A DNA stretch of 64,000 nucleotides from Ceratopteris richardii. Its lineage: Eukaryota; Streptophyta; Polypodiopsida; Polypodiales; Pteridaceae. Shown in pieces: positions 13,401-24,689 of the stretch. The notes under the pieces were generated by a model. That model was given only the letters and a program-made list of their open reading frames with translations, ran no database searches and was not told the origin of the DNA. The DNA lies in assembly GCA_020310875.1 (NCBI GenBank), contig CM035422.1, forward strand, positions 50,749,607-50,813,606, read 5' to 3'. Position numbers and translations under genes: made by a program. How positions within the stretch are numbered: the stretch's first letter is position 1; every line of letters begins with the position of its first letter.

Positions 13401-14670
13401 GAAGTTGTGATGGATTGACTAAATGAAGCATTAAGTGCCAGCATATTCAAAGCAGTTCCCTCTGAAATGATACAAGTATTATTGGAAGATCACACACGAT
13501 TACTGGAGGACTATGAAAAAAAATGATAGCAGAAGGGCAAGAAAAATTTGAACTTCCTATCCCCACATGGCTCAAGTCAATGGAAGAGGTAGGTACGACT
13601 CACTCTACATGCGTAAAAGACCAGTTACATGCCATGGACATGATCGAGGAAGAAATATTACAATCACCCTATTTTTCTTAACTCGCATCCTACATGTATA
13701 TCTCCAGTAATGAACTTCAGTGCAAAACATACTTTCTATACATGGCAGGGTACCAATTAGCTATTGAAAAAGAAACAGGGAAGAAATCAACTCACACTAC
13801 ACAATTTGAGCTCAAAGACCTACCCCCTGAAGCCAAGAAAGGAAAGATCTTTTAGCCAAATTGGTGCATGGAGCTGTTAGAAGAATATCTAGAAATGATG
13901 CACACTTGGACAAAAGCAGGGCTTCACTTAAAGTACAGTCGATGCTGGGGTCCTATGCCATGATGCTGCTCTTGAAAGGCATTTTCCATCAAGGTTCAAA
14001 ATAACAAGCAATGCCAGTATTGGCTAAATTATCCCTATCTAGCACCACCAGATGGCCCTCCAACTCTTGGATATATGATGGCGACCCTTCACACTGGCTC
14101 CCCTGCTTACATCGCATGGACAACATTGTCGCATATATGACTATTAAGATCTTCGATATGATGCAAAAGGTTTTCAAGATCTTTTGGCCCATAAAGGCAC
14201 CACATGTCAATACCCCGGGTTTTGAGCATGGAAACCAAGACCTTACCAATGACATGAGCACTACGCCTTCACTCCAGGTATGCTACACATGGCACTACCG
14301 CATAAAATATTTACCTACATGTTATAAAATGACTTTTGAAGAGATGTTCATGACGGGCTTTTGGCAATACCATTCTGAAATTTTTATCAGCTTGCCTACC
14401 CATCTACTTCAATTATTCACTTGGGATCAACTTTTATATTTGACACACTACTGGCTTCAACCTTGCGGCAAACCTCAGGTGATAGACTGGGAAAAGCTCG
14501 AAGCTAATCTCACATGAGGAATTCGCATTGGGGAGCACACCTTCACACAAGACCTCTTGCAAAAATATATTATGCAGACCCCACAACAAGGATCTGTCAG
14601 GGATGACAGACATGAGAGGGAGGGGGGTGTTGGCAGCAGCCAAAGGCATAGACGTACAGGAAGCATGTAG
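10457..14670 (+). pseudogene. E1 downstream ORF remnant (family-specific long protein)
   Basis: This broken ORF matches the long downstream protein of E2 along its length. The ATG at 10,457 corresponds to the E2 ATG. Recognisable parts are the N-terminal globular domain (to about 11,400), a basic stretch near 11,390-11,440, an acidic and Gln-rich part near 11,820-11,960, a helical block near 11,970-12,260, a Pro/Ser/Thr-rich part at about 12,400-13,050, coiled coil at about 13,080-13,520, and the C-terminal domain at about 13,560-14,520. The frame ends with GVGSSQRHRRTGSM and TAG at 14,668-14,670, inside the 3' LTR, as in E2. About ten stops or frameshifts interrupt it. Function is unknown; no membrane segment is visible. 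Confidence 0.8.
14614..14627 (+). other. Polypurine tract of E1
   Basis: GAGAGGGAGGGGGG lies directly before the TGTTGG of the 3' LTR and is identical to the tract of E2. It would prime plus-strand DNA synthesis. Confidence 0.9.
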
Positions 14671-15272
14671 AGCTGGACTAAAAAAAATCATGGGGAGCCA
14701 GGCATTCAATTTTTCTCAAAGAAATATATGTGATATTACTTTTTCAAAACACCAAACAACAATTTTCATCACTTTTGTACTATATGTATCATAAAACACC
14801 CAATTTTGTATTTCATAGCTCCATTTTGTGCAAGCCGAGGAGTCCTTGAGCTTGAGGAGCTTAGGTAGAAGAAGCATATGAATCTTGGTAATTTTTAGGT
14901 CTCATTTATACCTCCAAATGACCTCTAGAACCTATTTTTTAACTATGCGATCACTAGATGTGAAACCAATCAAAACTAGTCTAGAATCTATAAAAAGAGC
15001 TAGAGAGCTCATTTGTTCAGGTTAGCTAGTGTTGGTTTGTATTAATTAGAGTGAGCTTTGAGCTTGTAAGAGTGTTATTGAGCAATAGAGTCTACTTTCT
15101 ACCTTCCATTGTGTCTTGTTTATCTCTTCCTTGTGTGTGTGTGTGTATGTGTGTGTGCATCTTCATGCTTCTCACCTTTACTTCACTACTTCTTGCATTC
15201 ACGATCTTCATATCACTCCTATCACTTCCACGGATTGACAAGTAAAGGAGGTGATGCTTACACTTGAGCTAA
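14628..15272 (+). repeat. E1 3' LTR
   Basis: It begins TGTTGGCAGCAGCC after the polypurine tract and follows the E2 LTR (663 bp) throughout, including a (TG)n run at 15,133-15,156. The last about 20 bases seem damaged, so the right boundary is approximate; copia-1 starts there. Confidence 0.8.
14989..14997 (+). promoter_or_regulatory. TATA box in E1 3' LTR
   Basis: TATAAAAAG is followed by AGCTAGAGAGCTC; the same string is in both E2 LTRs, placing the transcription start about 30 bases downstream. Confidence 0.6.
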
Positions 15273-15373
15273 AAAGTATATACAAGCCAAGGGGAGAAAC
15301 CTCCTAAAGAGGGGAAAAACTGCCTTGGCAATCCTAATGTGTTCACACACATCACTACCTAAATACATTAGCA
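15272..15373 (-). repeat. Copia-1 3' LTR, partial
   Basis: The segment AGTATATACAAGCC to TTAGCA matches the second half of the copia-2 LTR (26,229-26,326). A C-rich run (purine tract on the minus strand) follows at about 15,374-15,385. Confidence 0.65.
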
Positions 15374-15462
15374 AACCCCCCCAGGAGTGATGCAGTGAAC
15401 AAGGAGCTAGCACTCATGTATAAGGAAGTGCGAAGCTATGTGGAATCAATCCATGAAAGGAA

Positions 15463-16962
15463 TTAAGCCCAAAGCTTTGCGAAAAGCTTCAAACTTCTCC
15501 CGAGGTAGTGCCTTTGTGAAAAGGTCTTCAATGTTCTCCTATGTGGGCACATATGCCAAACTGATCTCTCAAGCAGAGAACCTCTCCCTGACATAATGAT
15601 AATGCACCTCAATGTCCTTAGTGCGAGCATGGAACATAGAAGAATGACCAACACCCATATCTGCCATAAGGTGTCTGAGCCACACACACTCAAGGGCTAT
15701 TGTGAAAGTTGCCCTATAATCAGCCACACAACTAAAAGTGGCCACAGTAGGCTGCTTCTTGATCAAACAAGATATGCATGAGCTACCAAGCATGAAGCAA
15801 AAACCATTGGTGGACACACGAGTGTCATAGCAACCAGCCCACTCAGAGTTATAAAAAGCATGTAAATTTGGCGATCGCGATCTTCCCTTGGGATAAAACA
15901 ATCCAAGTAGCCAGGTACCAATCAAGTAGTGAAAGATGCGCTTAATCGTCTGTCAATACTTGATGCCTAGGCAATGCATAAACCTACTCATATGTGAGAT
16001 AGCAAACTGAATATCTGGCAGAGTAATGCATAAGTAAATCATGCACCCAACAACCTACTGATAGAGAACAACATCAAATGCATCTCCAACATCATGAATA
16101 CTCAATCGTAAGCCTGTCTCCATAGGAGTGGCAATAGGTTTACAATCTTCAATGCCAAAATGCTGCAATAATGTGTCTATATATTTCATTTGACAAAAAG
16201 TTATTCCCCCATCAACTTGCATAAATTGAATGCCCAAATAATGATGCAAATGCCCCAAATCAAACATCTCAAATGGGCCATGCAAATCAGCTTTAAAATC
16301 AGCAATATGCTTCTCATGAGGACTAGTGAGCAACATATCATCAACATACACAACAATGATCAGAAGCACATCATTTGCATGCTTAACATTTAAGGTTCTT
16401 TTAGTTTCACTTTTGTCAAAACCATGTGCACTCAGATAGGCATGTATCTTTTCATACCAAGCACGTGGTGCTTGCCTCAAACCATATAATGCCTTCTTCA
16501 ATGTGCATACTTTGTTCTCATGGCCTTTTTGCATGAAGCCATGGGACTAAGAAATATACACTTCCTCATGCAAGTCACCATTCAAAAATGCAGTTTTAAT
16601 GTTGAATCAATGTACATTCCAACCATGATGAGTTACAAGTGCATAGATGCTATGAATAATAGTCATTTGGAATGTAGGAGCAAAGGTCTCATCAAAATCA
16701 ATTCTGTTTTCTTGAACATGTAACCCCTTGCAACAAGCCTAGCCTTATACCTGTCAACTGTTCCATTAGGCTTATGCTTCAGCTTGTATACCCACTTAGT
16801 GCCAATGACCTTCTTTCCAGGGGGAAAGTCACATAAAGACGAGGTACCATTCTTCATTATAGCATCATATTTAGATTGCATATGAGCCATCCAATTTTCT
16901 GAATTTTGTGTTTCATCAAACAAAATAGGCTCATTCTCATCACAGAGACTAGAGGCAGCCAT
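15463..16962 (-). pseudogene. Copia-1 reverse transcriptase and RNase H remnant
   Basis: The N-terminal reverse transcriptase part (16,663-16,962) has VIGTKWVYKLKHKPNGTVDRYKARLVARGY split here by position: VIGTKWVYKLK then RYKARLVARGY. The next block (16,055-16,534) has LYGLRQAPRAWYEK and the catalytic VVYVDDMLL, then YLGIQFMQ. RNase H relics (15,569-15,925) have FYNSEWAGCYDTRVSTNGF, CLIKKQPTVATFS and ATIALECVW-like motifs, so the catalytic Asp of the usual SDADWAG motif is altered. These motifs are diagnostic of Ty1/copia. Stops between the blocks show loss of function. Confidence 0.85.
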
Positions 16963-17208
16963 AGCATAGGAATGTCATCCAAAAGAAGCACTATGAGAGC
17001 CTGAAGGAGTACAATATGATAGAGGTGCATCTAACTTTCTATCATGCAAAGTCTACACTAGCCATTTTGGCATAGTTTTTGCCTCTTCAATGTTAGATCT
17101 CTCATGAACAAATGCATCATGTAAATCTGCATCAGAAATGGAATGATCTGCATCATCACATGAAATGTGTAAAGGTTGAGAAGTTGCCTCATCAGGACCA
17201 GCACTAGA

Positions 17209-18122
17209 TTATCTAGCTATAAAAAGAGGCATCAAAGTATCATACATGTCTTTGGAGCTAATAGATATCTCCTTCATACATGAAAGTAATGGCTGTATGA
17301 CATCTTCCACAAAAACAACATCATGGCTAAGAAAAATGTGTTTAGTATCTGGATGATATAGACAATAGCCTTTGCTTTTAGAATTGTACCCAACAAAAAT
17401 ACATTTCATGACTTTATCATCAAATTTCGTTCATTGTTGTTCAGACATATATGCATATGCCAAACAACCAAAAACACACAGGTGAGCAACAAATGGCTTA
17501 CAAACATGCCAAGCATCATATGGAGTGATTGAGTGCAATAGTGTGACACCTGTTAAGTACATATGTTGCACACATGATAGCCCACAAAATATGTGGTAAA
17601 GCTTGACTCTTGACCATACATCTTCCCATCTCCATGAGTGACCTATTCTTTGGTTCAACAACTCCATTCTATTGAGGTGTATATGGCACTATACATTGAT
17701 GTTTTATCCTACGTTCATCCATAAATGCATTAAAACTAGATGCCATATATTCCCCCCCTCGATCAGAAAGGAGGGTGCCCATTTTACATGTTGACAGATT
17801 TTCAACCAAACCAGAAACTCTTTGAAGCACATAAACACTTTTGACTTTTCTTTCAATGGATATACCCATGCATGCTTGGAAAAGTCATCAATGAAAGTCA
17901 TGAAGTAAAGATAGTTTCCAAAAGAGGGTGTCTGCATAGGACCACAAACATCACTATGAACAAGTTGCAATTTTTAAGTAGCTCGAACTGAACCATCCTT
18001 TGGGAATGAGGAACATTGCATTTTGCCCAAAATACAACCTTCACAGACATGTTTACCAGGTGCCTCAAGTTGGGGCAAAGATGACACCATTTCAAATTTC
18101 TACAAGCATAACAAACTAGCAA
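17209..18122 (-). pseudogene. Copia-1 integrase remnant
   Basis: Blocks in order on the minus strand are a zinc-finger part near 18,000-18,120 (CKILGKMQCSS-type region with the C-x2-C pair), [38 protein letters not shown] within 17,704-17,970 seen as [11 protein letters not shown] and [12 protein letters not shown], then [13 protein letters not shown] and PYTPQ near 17,700-17,790, and the C-terminal KCIFVGYNSKSKGYCLY at 17,209-17,409. The catalytic Asp of HSDVCGP and of SDRGGEY are both present. Frame changes separate the blocks. This is the copia integrase, which inserts the cDNA. Confidence 0.85.
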
Positions 18123-18529
18123 AATTCAGATGAGCAAAGCGTGCACGCCAAAGCTTTGCATTTGACATAGCCTAAGAATCATGTACTACACATGCTAAAT
18201 CATTCATAGATTTCTCATATTCTATGAGCTTATACAACCCACAACATAAAATGCCAAAAGAAATAATGACATTGCAATTTGACACATCATGAACTCTTTA
18301 TTTGTCATCAATAAATTTCACAACCAAGGCAATCTTGGCTAATGCTAAAAATGATAACAGATTTTTCTTGATCCTTGGCACAAATAAGGCATTTGACAAT
18401 GTAAAAGAATTACCATCAGTAGTAGTTAGAATGATCTTACCAACTCCTATAACAAGATAAAAGAAGTTGTTGGTGCACGTGACAATATTCCCTATAGGGG
18501 CAGGCTCAAGGAAGTGAAGAAATTGTGTT

Positions 18530-19720
18530 GCGAGGTAATATGTTTGGTTGCCCCACTATCAAAGTACCAAACATGCGAGTCTACTCAAGACACACATTGT
18601 TCATGAGAAGATGGGTCAAAAATGCAAACAAATAGTAAATGGACATTCTTCATTCTACATAAGATTAGCACACTCTGTTTTCGGTGTAGAGGCCTTTGTA
18701 ACAACCATTCCAACCTCTTTCTTCCTTGCCTCTTTACCAGCCAATTTTGGACAGCTCTTTATGACATGATCATTTCCTTTACACTATTTGCAAAACAGTT
18801 TTTGTTTTTCTGTTTTCTTCTCGTCTCTATCATCCTTCTTTCATTGTGCAAAATTAACAGATTTCTATTTACTAGTAGCAGAGCTCCATTTACCTTTGCC
18901 TTTCTGACTAGCAAAGAAGGCTTGATCTTCAACATGCATAATAGACTTGTTTTGCCTAGAATGTTCTTCCTACAACAGAATAGAGACTAACTCCTTAAAT
19001 TTTAAGGCATTTGAATTGCCTTTCATCATTAAACACAGAGTACAAGCGAAACTCTTATATGAATTGGGAAGACCATTTAGAACACTTTGCACAAGTGAAC
19101 TGTTAGGCAAGACTTCATCAGCAATTGCTCTTTAAAATCTTTGATCTTTGTCAAAAAATTGTCCATGGAATCACCTTCATTCATGTGCTCACTCTCCAAC
19201 TATTTTCGGAGGTAAGAAACATGAGCCTCATTCCTTGCCTGGTATAAAGTGGTACATGTATCCCAAGCATCCTTAGCTATTCTACAAGAGTGAATGTGAG
19301 GAATAGTGGCACGTTTGACAGACAAGGCTTTCAATGCATGTGCCTAAGCATCTTTGCCATCCCAATGAATTTGCTCTATAGTAGGTGTAGCAAGAACTAC
19401 AACATGAACATGAACATGTAGAATATCACCATCTTCAATGCCATCTGCATCAACTTCAACAACTCTGCCATGGTCACTAACTAAAATACCCTGATGCTGA
19501 AAAATGATTGTATCTAAAAAGTGGAACACAACTACCCTAACGATTCTACTAAATATGTAGCACACTTTGAGGCACTTATAGTAGTGAACCAAAACCTATA
19601 TATATCTTTTGCACAAAAAGAAAAAATTGTTTGCATAAGCAGTGTGATAGTGCATTCAGAGGCAATTCTGAGTATGCTCACCAAATTTCGTGCGATTCAG
19701 AGACTTTGATTGGAGGGGTG
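18530..19720 (-). pseudogene. Copia-1 gag and protease remnant
   Basis: On the minus strand a protease motif WYFDSGATKHIT is readable near 18,540-18,590, so the aspartic active site is intact. Upstream, a zinc knuckle of the form C-x2-C-x4-H-x4-C is readable near 18,760-18,800, with one stop inside it. The rest of the gag (about 18,800-19,720) is A/T-rich and broken into short pieces; its frame cannot be followed with confidence. Confidence 0.65.
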
Positions 19721-19751
19721 TCAATGATGCCCTAGATGAAGCGGCAACCTA

Positions 19752-19762
19752 CTCTGATACCA
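19752..19762 (-). other. Primer-binding site of copia-1
   Basis: On the minus strand this reads TGGTATCAGAG, the standard match to the 3' end of initiator tRNA-Met in plant copia elements. The LTR remnant begins five bases to the right. Confidence 0.75.
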
Positions 19763-19767
19763 ACTAT

Positions 19768-19893
19768 TGGAGTTTGAGGTCTATGGAAGCACGCAAACAA
19801 CACAAGGAAGAAGAAGAAGCTTGGATCACAACACACAGTACTGAATGTATTACCACTAGAATGTACAAAGATAAGTGACATGTTAGGGCAATA
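19768..19893 (-). repeat. Copia-1 5' LTR, partial
   Basis: The sequence from TGGAGTTTGAGG to about GGGCAATA matches the first half of the copia-2 LTR (26,100-26,226), with the shared string AATGTACAAAGATAAGT. The right boundary is where similarity stops. Confidence 0.6.
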
Positions 19894-20109
19894 TACTCTG
19901 AGGATATCTTCATGGAGTTGTAGAGAAAGAGAGCACACTATGGTGCATGGCCATCAAAATACTTCACTAGTATCAAAGCATTTCGATGCATTTCAGAACT
20001 TGGCATACCTTGTCATCTGAGTCACTGAAGTCACCATTGGCACTGTTGGCTATGCACGAGGGAGGACCTCAATGATTAAGGAAAGCAAAGGTTCCCAATA
20101 CCTCTTGGG

Positions 20110-20157
20110 AGGTCACCCATCCTAGTACTACTCCACCTGGAGATCGCTTAACTGTGG
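20110..20157 (-). repeat. 5S rRNA-like fragment (possible Cassandra or 5S-derived SINE relic)
   Basis: Bases 20,110-20,133 match, as I recall the plant 5S gene, 24 contiguous bases of its reverse complement, covering the internal promoter box C region (GGATGGGTGACCTCC). Bases 20,146-20,157 match the following GCTTAACTGCGG block with one change; the intervening 12 bases differ. The 5' part of 5S is not recognisable. Such pieces occur in Cassandra LTRs and in 5S-derived SINEs. I do not see a PBS or paired LTR beside it, so the class is open. Confidence 0.6.
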
Positions 20158-20179
20158 CAATCTCTTGCCACTAAGCTAC

Positions 20180-21170
20180 ACTCTTGTGGTGCTTCAAGAA
20201 GGGGAAAGACTAAGGTTCACATTATCTTCAGCAAGTTTTTGGCTCTCAAAGCTTCATTCTTTTCTTTCAAAGCCTATTTTTGAAGCATCTTTGGGGTGGT
20301 TTTTGGAGCCATTTTGGAGTACTTTGAGGCATAGCTCTCTTCACAGAGTTCCAAGAACATCAAGAAGATTATTCTTTGTACTTCTCGACAATGAATGTTC
20401 ACCTTTTGGGGCTCTATTTTCAGTCACACTAGCTAATCTAACAATTTCTTGAAACATTTTAGTTCTGGTGGGAGCAGCCACCGCAGGACTATGCAAGTTT
20501 TTTTAGCCTAAAGAACATAGTTGATAGACACTTGCAAGTGTTATTGGCGAGTGTTTGGGCAGTGAATTGAGCTTTTCAATGCCCTTTTACTGCATATATT
20601 GAGCACAAACACACTATGTACACTTCTGTGGATATGGCTTATGTATCCCCATGTGGTCATTGATATAGTGCTTACGTTTTTGCATAAAGCCTTTTACGTT
20701 TGATAAAGAGGGTCATGGTGAGGTTTTCTTAGCTGGGAGACACCTAAATGTCGGGGTCTCTTTGGTGATGCAGGTGGAAGATTTACCCAGCCTTGCCATA
20801 GGAGATGTACGATAGATGTTCATAGGTGCTCGATAAGCCTTGTTGGCTTCTTTCAGGTAACACATTATATGCAATGGAGTTATTGGTTCAATATTACTTG
20901 CAATTTTATGAGATTTTGACATTGGTCATATGCTCATTCTGTAGAGGATACTTCTTGATACACTTATCGGTGTGAGCACCTTTATTCTCACATAATCCTT
21001 TTGGTTGGTCATTAATGTTCATTAATTCATATTTCTGGGAAGACTGCTGAGTTCTCTCCAAGAATCTGACACTTGGTCATCCTTCTTTGACCCTTAGTGG
21101 TGGTTGGTCTCTTCTAGCTCCATTATCACTATTTAGTTCTCTACCATCATAGCATTAGAGGTCTTAGGCA
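20180..21170. other. Unassigned interval
   Basis: I recognise no protein, RNA gene or LTR boundary here. The part just left of 21,180 is likely the leader of the copia element whose gag fragment follows, because it lies upstream in the right orientation, but no primer-binding site is visible. Confidence 0.4.
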
Positions 21171-21179
21171 CGCCTAGCG

Positions 21180-21564
21180 GATCAGGGTCTAGTGCCAATG
21201 TTCCGAGGGGGAGCTATAACTTGTAGGGCAAAGACCATTTTGAGATCCAAAAATTTGATGGCCCAAACTTTGCTCTATGGAAGAATCAGATTGAAGATGT
21301 GTTGATTCAGAGGAGGCAATGGAAGCTAGTAGATGGAATCTCAAAGAAGCATGTTCACATGGATGAAAATGATTAGGTTGAGTGAGACAAAATGGTCAGA
21401 TCTACCATTCGTTTGCACCTCGGAGATAATGTTTACTTTATAGTATTAGACTGTGACAGTGTAGACGAACTTTAGAAGAAGTTATGCAATACATATGAAA
21501 AACAGACGGATCAAATAAAGTGTATTTGACTTGAAAATTATATGACCTTTGTTGAGGAGCAAGA
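21180..21564 (+). pseudogene. Copia-type gag N-terminal fragment
   Basis: The plus strand reads FEIQKFDGPNFALWKNQIED, then DVLIQRRQW, MVRSTIRLHLGDNV and LCNTYEKQT, a typical copia gag N-terminus (UBN2-type), with TAG or TGA in place of Trp at three points. It stops abruptly at 21,564 where the E3 LTR begins, so E3 inserted into this element. The remainder of this copia element is not found in the window. Confidence 0.75.
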
Positions 21565-22119
21565 TGCTGAATCAGAATTTTGTTGTGGCAGATGTTCCTG
21601 AATTTGATATTTGTTGTATCGGAGTTTTGCAAAATCAGATATTTTAATAAGTTAGTTGTGAGTTAGTTATTTCAAAGATCGTGTGAAGTTTTTCATGAGA
21701 TTTTTGAGTTCGTGAGAGTATGAATTGTTAGGAGAACTGTTCTAGGGAAAGACATTAGTCGAGAGAAAGAAAATGAGAGACAAAACTCTCTGTTTGTGTA
21801 AAAGCACAACTTGAGTGTTTGACAAGTCTGCAAAATTTTGTTAGATCTCAAAGAAACATATTTCCTACTTTTATCAATTGTTTTTCTTGATGTATTTCGA
21901 TGCTAAAAAGAAGTTTTTTGATTACTCTATCTCTACGCAAGCATTCATGATTGAATTCTATAAAGTCATGACTCTGTTCTTGTCAAATTGTTATCTCTGT
22001 GGCATAATTCTTACCGTTATATTTCTGATTGAGTCTGTTGTAAGGGTAGTGCTGCATAAGATAATGTCTGCATAGTCTGAAGTGTGTTAATAGTGACGTG
22101 TTGATTTCAAACCCCAACA
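21565..22119 (+). repeat. E3 putative 5' LTR
   Basis: It starts TGCTGAATCA right where the copia gag ends and finishes with CCCCAACA, followed by TTGCGATCCTACTGC, which resembles a tRNA-Arg-type primer-binding site. No second LTR is present to prove the boundaries. Confidence 0.5.
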
Positions 22120-22162
22120 CATTTTGCGATCCTACTGCATTTGCTAAAGAAGCAAGAGATGC

Positions 22163-24620
22163 ATGAAGGGAAGAAGAGGAGGATTTAGTAAAGTTTATTA
22201 CACAAGAGCACAAGCACAAGTAGCTAACATGGAGTTATCTTTTGAATTTTATGATTGGTATGAAGAAGACAAGGAATCTAACCTTAAAACTAAAGTGGAG
22301 GAAGGAGGAATAGGTGCACCTGAAGCTAGGTTGTTGGGTGGTATACTAGGAGCACTATTCCTAATAGAAGCAACTATAGGAGTTAGAAGATGACTCTAGT
22401 TGGACCCACTTGCAGGAACGACCGGTCAAAGAACTAGGCAGACACCTTAGCCACAACCAATGGTGCAACTACCTCCAAATCCCAAGGTTAAAGAAACCCA
22501 ATTTAGAGGAGGCTCTAAAGAGGATGCTGACTCTCAGGTTGCTCAATTTGAGATAAATTCATTAGGGGAAAAAATGAACCCTGAATGGGCCTTTTAGATT
22601 AAGGAGTGATTAGTGATGGACCAATGAGAAGAGGGTGGTGGCCACAGTCTAGTCCCTCAATCACATAGGCTAGGCCTAGGTTTCCCTTGTTTCTTAGTGG
22701 TCAAATCCTCCAAAACAACTATTGAAACATGGTTTTTTAGGCGTGAGTGGTATGAGACTGCAAGAAAATTAATTGTGACCATTAGATGTCCTCAAAGATC
22801 CAAGGGTTCATGTGCATTTGCCAAAGTCAAGGCGCGAATAGATATTAGCCCTTGGATTGCTCATCGATCGTGCGGCTCACAAAAAAGTTCGTGGGATCAA
22901 TGCGCGCACGAATCTGGACCATTTGTTGATCTTCTAATCGTGCGGAGGAGGTAGAAACCCGTTTGAATTTGCCGCCATTGACTCTGAGCCATTGGATCTT
23001 GCTCCTAATCCTAAGGTTGAGAGTACTCCCCCAAAAGGCAATGGGCGCCTTTCAATCTACTCCATCGGATGGAGCCATCATCCAACGGCTAATCTTTTTC
23101 CAGAGCAACAATCAGCCCCATTTGCGGTTCTCCGTCAGATTTGAGATGCATCGGACGGCCACGCTTTCTGCAGAGATCTATCACACGCGGACATATATTT
23201 CCGTGTCCCCACGCGCAGGTGAGATCATTGCTACCATCGATCAAGAAGATCCGATGGCTAGAGTTTCTCTTTCTTTTCCATTCAAAAAGGGAAATATATG
23301 AAATATTATTTTATTTAGGAATACCACTAGTGGTTTATTCTGTCCCCTTAATAGGCCACAAGATTAATTTTAATCCCTGAAAATTAGGGATCCTTACAAG
23401 GCCCATGCAGGGTTCACTTTTTCCCCTAATGTGGACAGCCAATGGATATCCAGCCATATATGGTGATGTGATAAAACTCCAACAATTTGCAGCTACATTA
23501 GAAGGAAGAGCAATGAGCTTGTTCAACCAATATTGTATTGCTCATTTTGGTACATATGATACATTAAAAATAGCATTTTTATGAAGATTTAGAAAGGAAA
23601 AAACTCCTTTTGATGTTTTGAGAAAGTTGAGAGCAATTAGACAAAGGGACATGTTCGTAGAAGACTATGCTCAAAAATTTAGAACTTTAATGGAAAGATA
23701 CAGGGCAACGAGAGACCTATCAACCAAATGTTGGTGGGTTATTTTCTAAAAGGATTAAGGATCAGCATTAGGCATGTAGTGGAAAGTGTGGATATAGCTA
23801 ATGTTTTTGATGTATTAGTGTTAGTAGCTGCAAGAGTTGAAAGAAGATTTGGTAGATCGAAGAAGAGGCATATGCTAGGTCAGATGCTGAATTTGATTCA
23901 GAAATGGAGTTAGAGAAAGGTATGACTGATTCTGAATCGGACACTGAGGATGAAGAGATTGTGGTGAGAAGGCACCGCAAACATAAAGGTAAACAAAGTA
24001 AAGAGGAAGCTTTGATTAGTAAATTAAAGAAACATGGATACTATATACTTGCTCCAAAGGAGAAAAGATTTTCTGAAATTTGTGATAAAGATGGACATAC
24101 AAAAGTCAGGGTTGGTATAATCCCAAAACATCGACGACAAAGTTCAAGGCAAGACAATAGGAAAACAATGAAGTTGTAGCAAATTAGGCCAATCCAATTC
24201 AAGGACGTGGTTGTTTCTAGAGGTAGAAACAAGGAAGAAATCCATGGAGAGATCAGGAAAACCAGCATGGAAATTATCAGGGGAATGAACAAGGGAATCA
24301 ATAGGGCAAACCATCTAGAGTGATGCCATGTCGATATTGTTCTACACCAGACCAATGGATTGGACCTAATTGTCCTTTATGGGCAAAGCATAGAGAAGAA
24401 AGGGGTATACCAATGGTTTGTTATAATCAGAACAACCAACAGGGGCAGTAGCAACAATAGGCTTAGCAGGCTACTCAAGCCAATGCTATAGTCATAGACT
24501 CATCGGATCAAGAATGTCATAATGATTTAGGTGCAAGTACATTAGGAAGTCTACATCAAGACCATGAAAATCAGCAAAATTGTGATTGTAAGCAATGTGG
24601 TAAAGTAGGAATGGATGCTA
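22163..24620 (+). pseudogene. E3 gag remnant
   Basis: The N-terminal part (22,163-22,393) is open; the capsid-like part is at about 23,400-23,930 (GYPAIYGDVIKLQQFAATL, AMSLFNQY, YAQKFRTLMERY), followed by an acidic and basic stretch and a Cys motif MPCRYCSTPDQW near 24,320. Frameshifts and stops occur throughout. A GC-richer stretch of unknown origin (22,640-23,400) splits the two halves. The retrotransposon gag capsid fold is inferred from the pattern Y...F..L...A..WF-like spacing and from position. Confidence 0.7.
22640..23400. other. Unidentified insert in E3 gag with repeated ATCCGATGG-type motifs
   Basis: This stretch interrupts gag and has a different base composition, with many CG dinucleotides. 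Variants of a motif recur in both orientations: GCCATTGGATC near 22,989, CCATCGGATGG near 23,062, CATCCAACGGCT near 23,080, GCATCGGACGGCC near 23,149 and GATCCGATGGCT near 23,248. No protein is recognised. It could be a non-autonomous transposon. The boundaries are approximate and no target duplication was confirmed. Confidence 0.5.
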
Positions 24621-24689
24621 AACCAAAGATGGTGAGAGTAAGAAAATAATTAGAAGATTAGTTCCTAGAACACCTGATTTGTTTGTTGA

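Larger units (their letters stand above)
1..15270 (+). mobile_element. E1: decayed Ty3/gypsy element, same family as E2, 5' end outside window
   Basis: This is a long gypsy-type retrotransposon read on the plus strand. The order of remnants is gag, protease, reverse transcriptase, RNase H, duplicated integrase zinc region, integrase core, second protease-like domain, a separate long downstream ORF, polypurine tract and 3' LTR. Every segment aligns by eye with the near-complete minus-strand element at 27,871-45,489. It carries many stop codons and frameshifts, so it is an old inactive copy. The 5' LTR, primer-binding site and leader lie left of the window. A solo LTR interrupts the reverse transcriptase. 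The right end stops close to the LTR terminus, where a minus-strand copia element begins. Confidence 0.9.
15272..19893 (-). mobile_element. Copia-1: degenerate Ty1/copia element
   Basis: Read on the minus strand, the order is LTR part, primer-binding site, gag with zinc knuckle, protease, integrase, reverse transcriptase, RNase H, purine tract and LTR part, which is the copia order. The polyprotein is broken by many stops and frameshifts. The left LTR portion (15,272-15,373) and the right portion (19,768-19,893) cover different halves of the LTR, when compared with copia-2, so both ends are trimmed and no target duplication can be tested. Confidence 0.85.

Noticed and set aside
13989-14794. 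Minus-strand and alternate frames at the end of E1 (for example 14,434-14,709)
   Set aside because: They lie opposite or across the downstream ORF remnant and the LTR start; no similarity to any known protein is seen.
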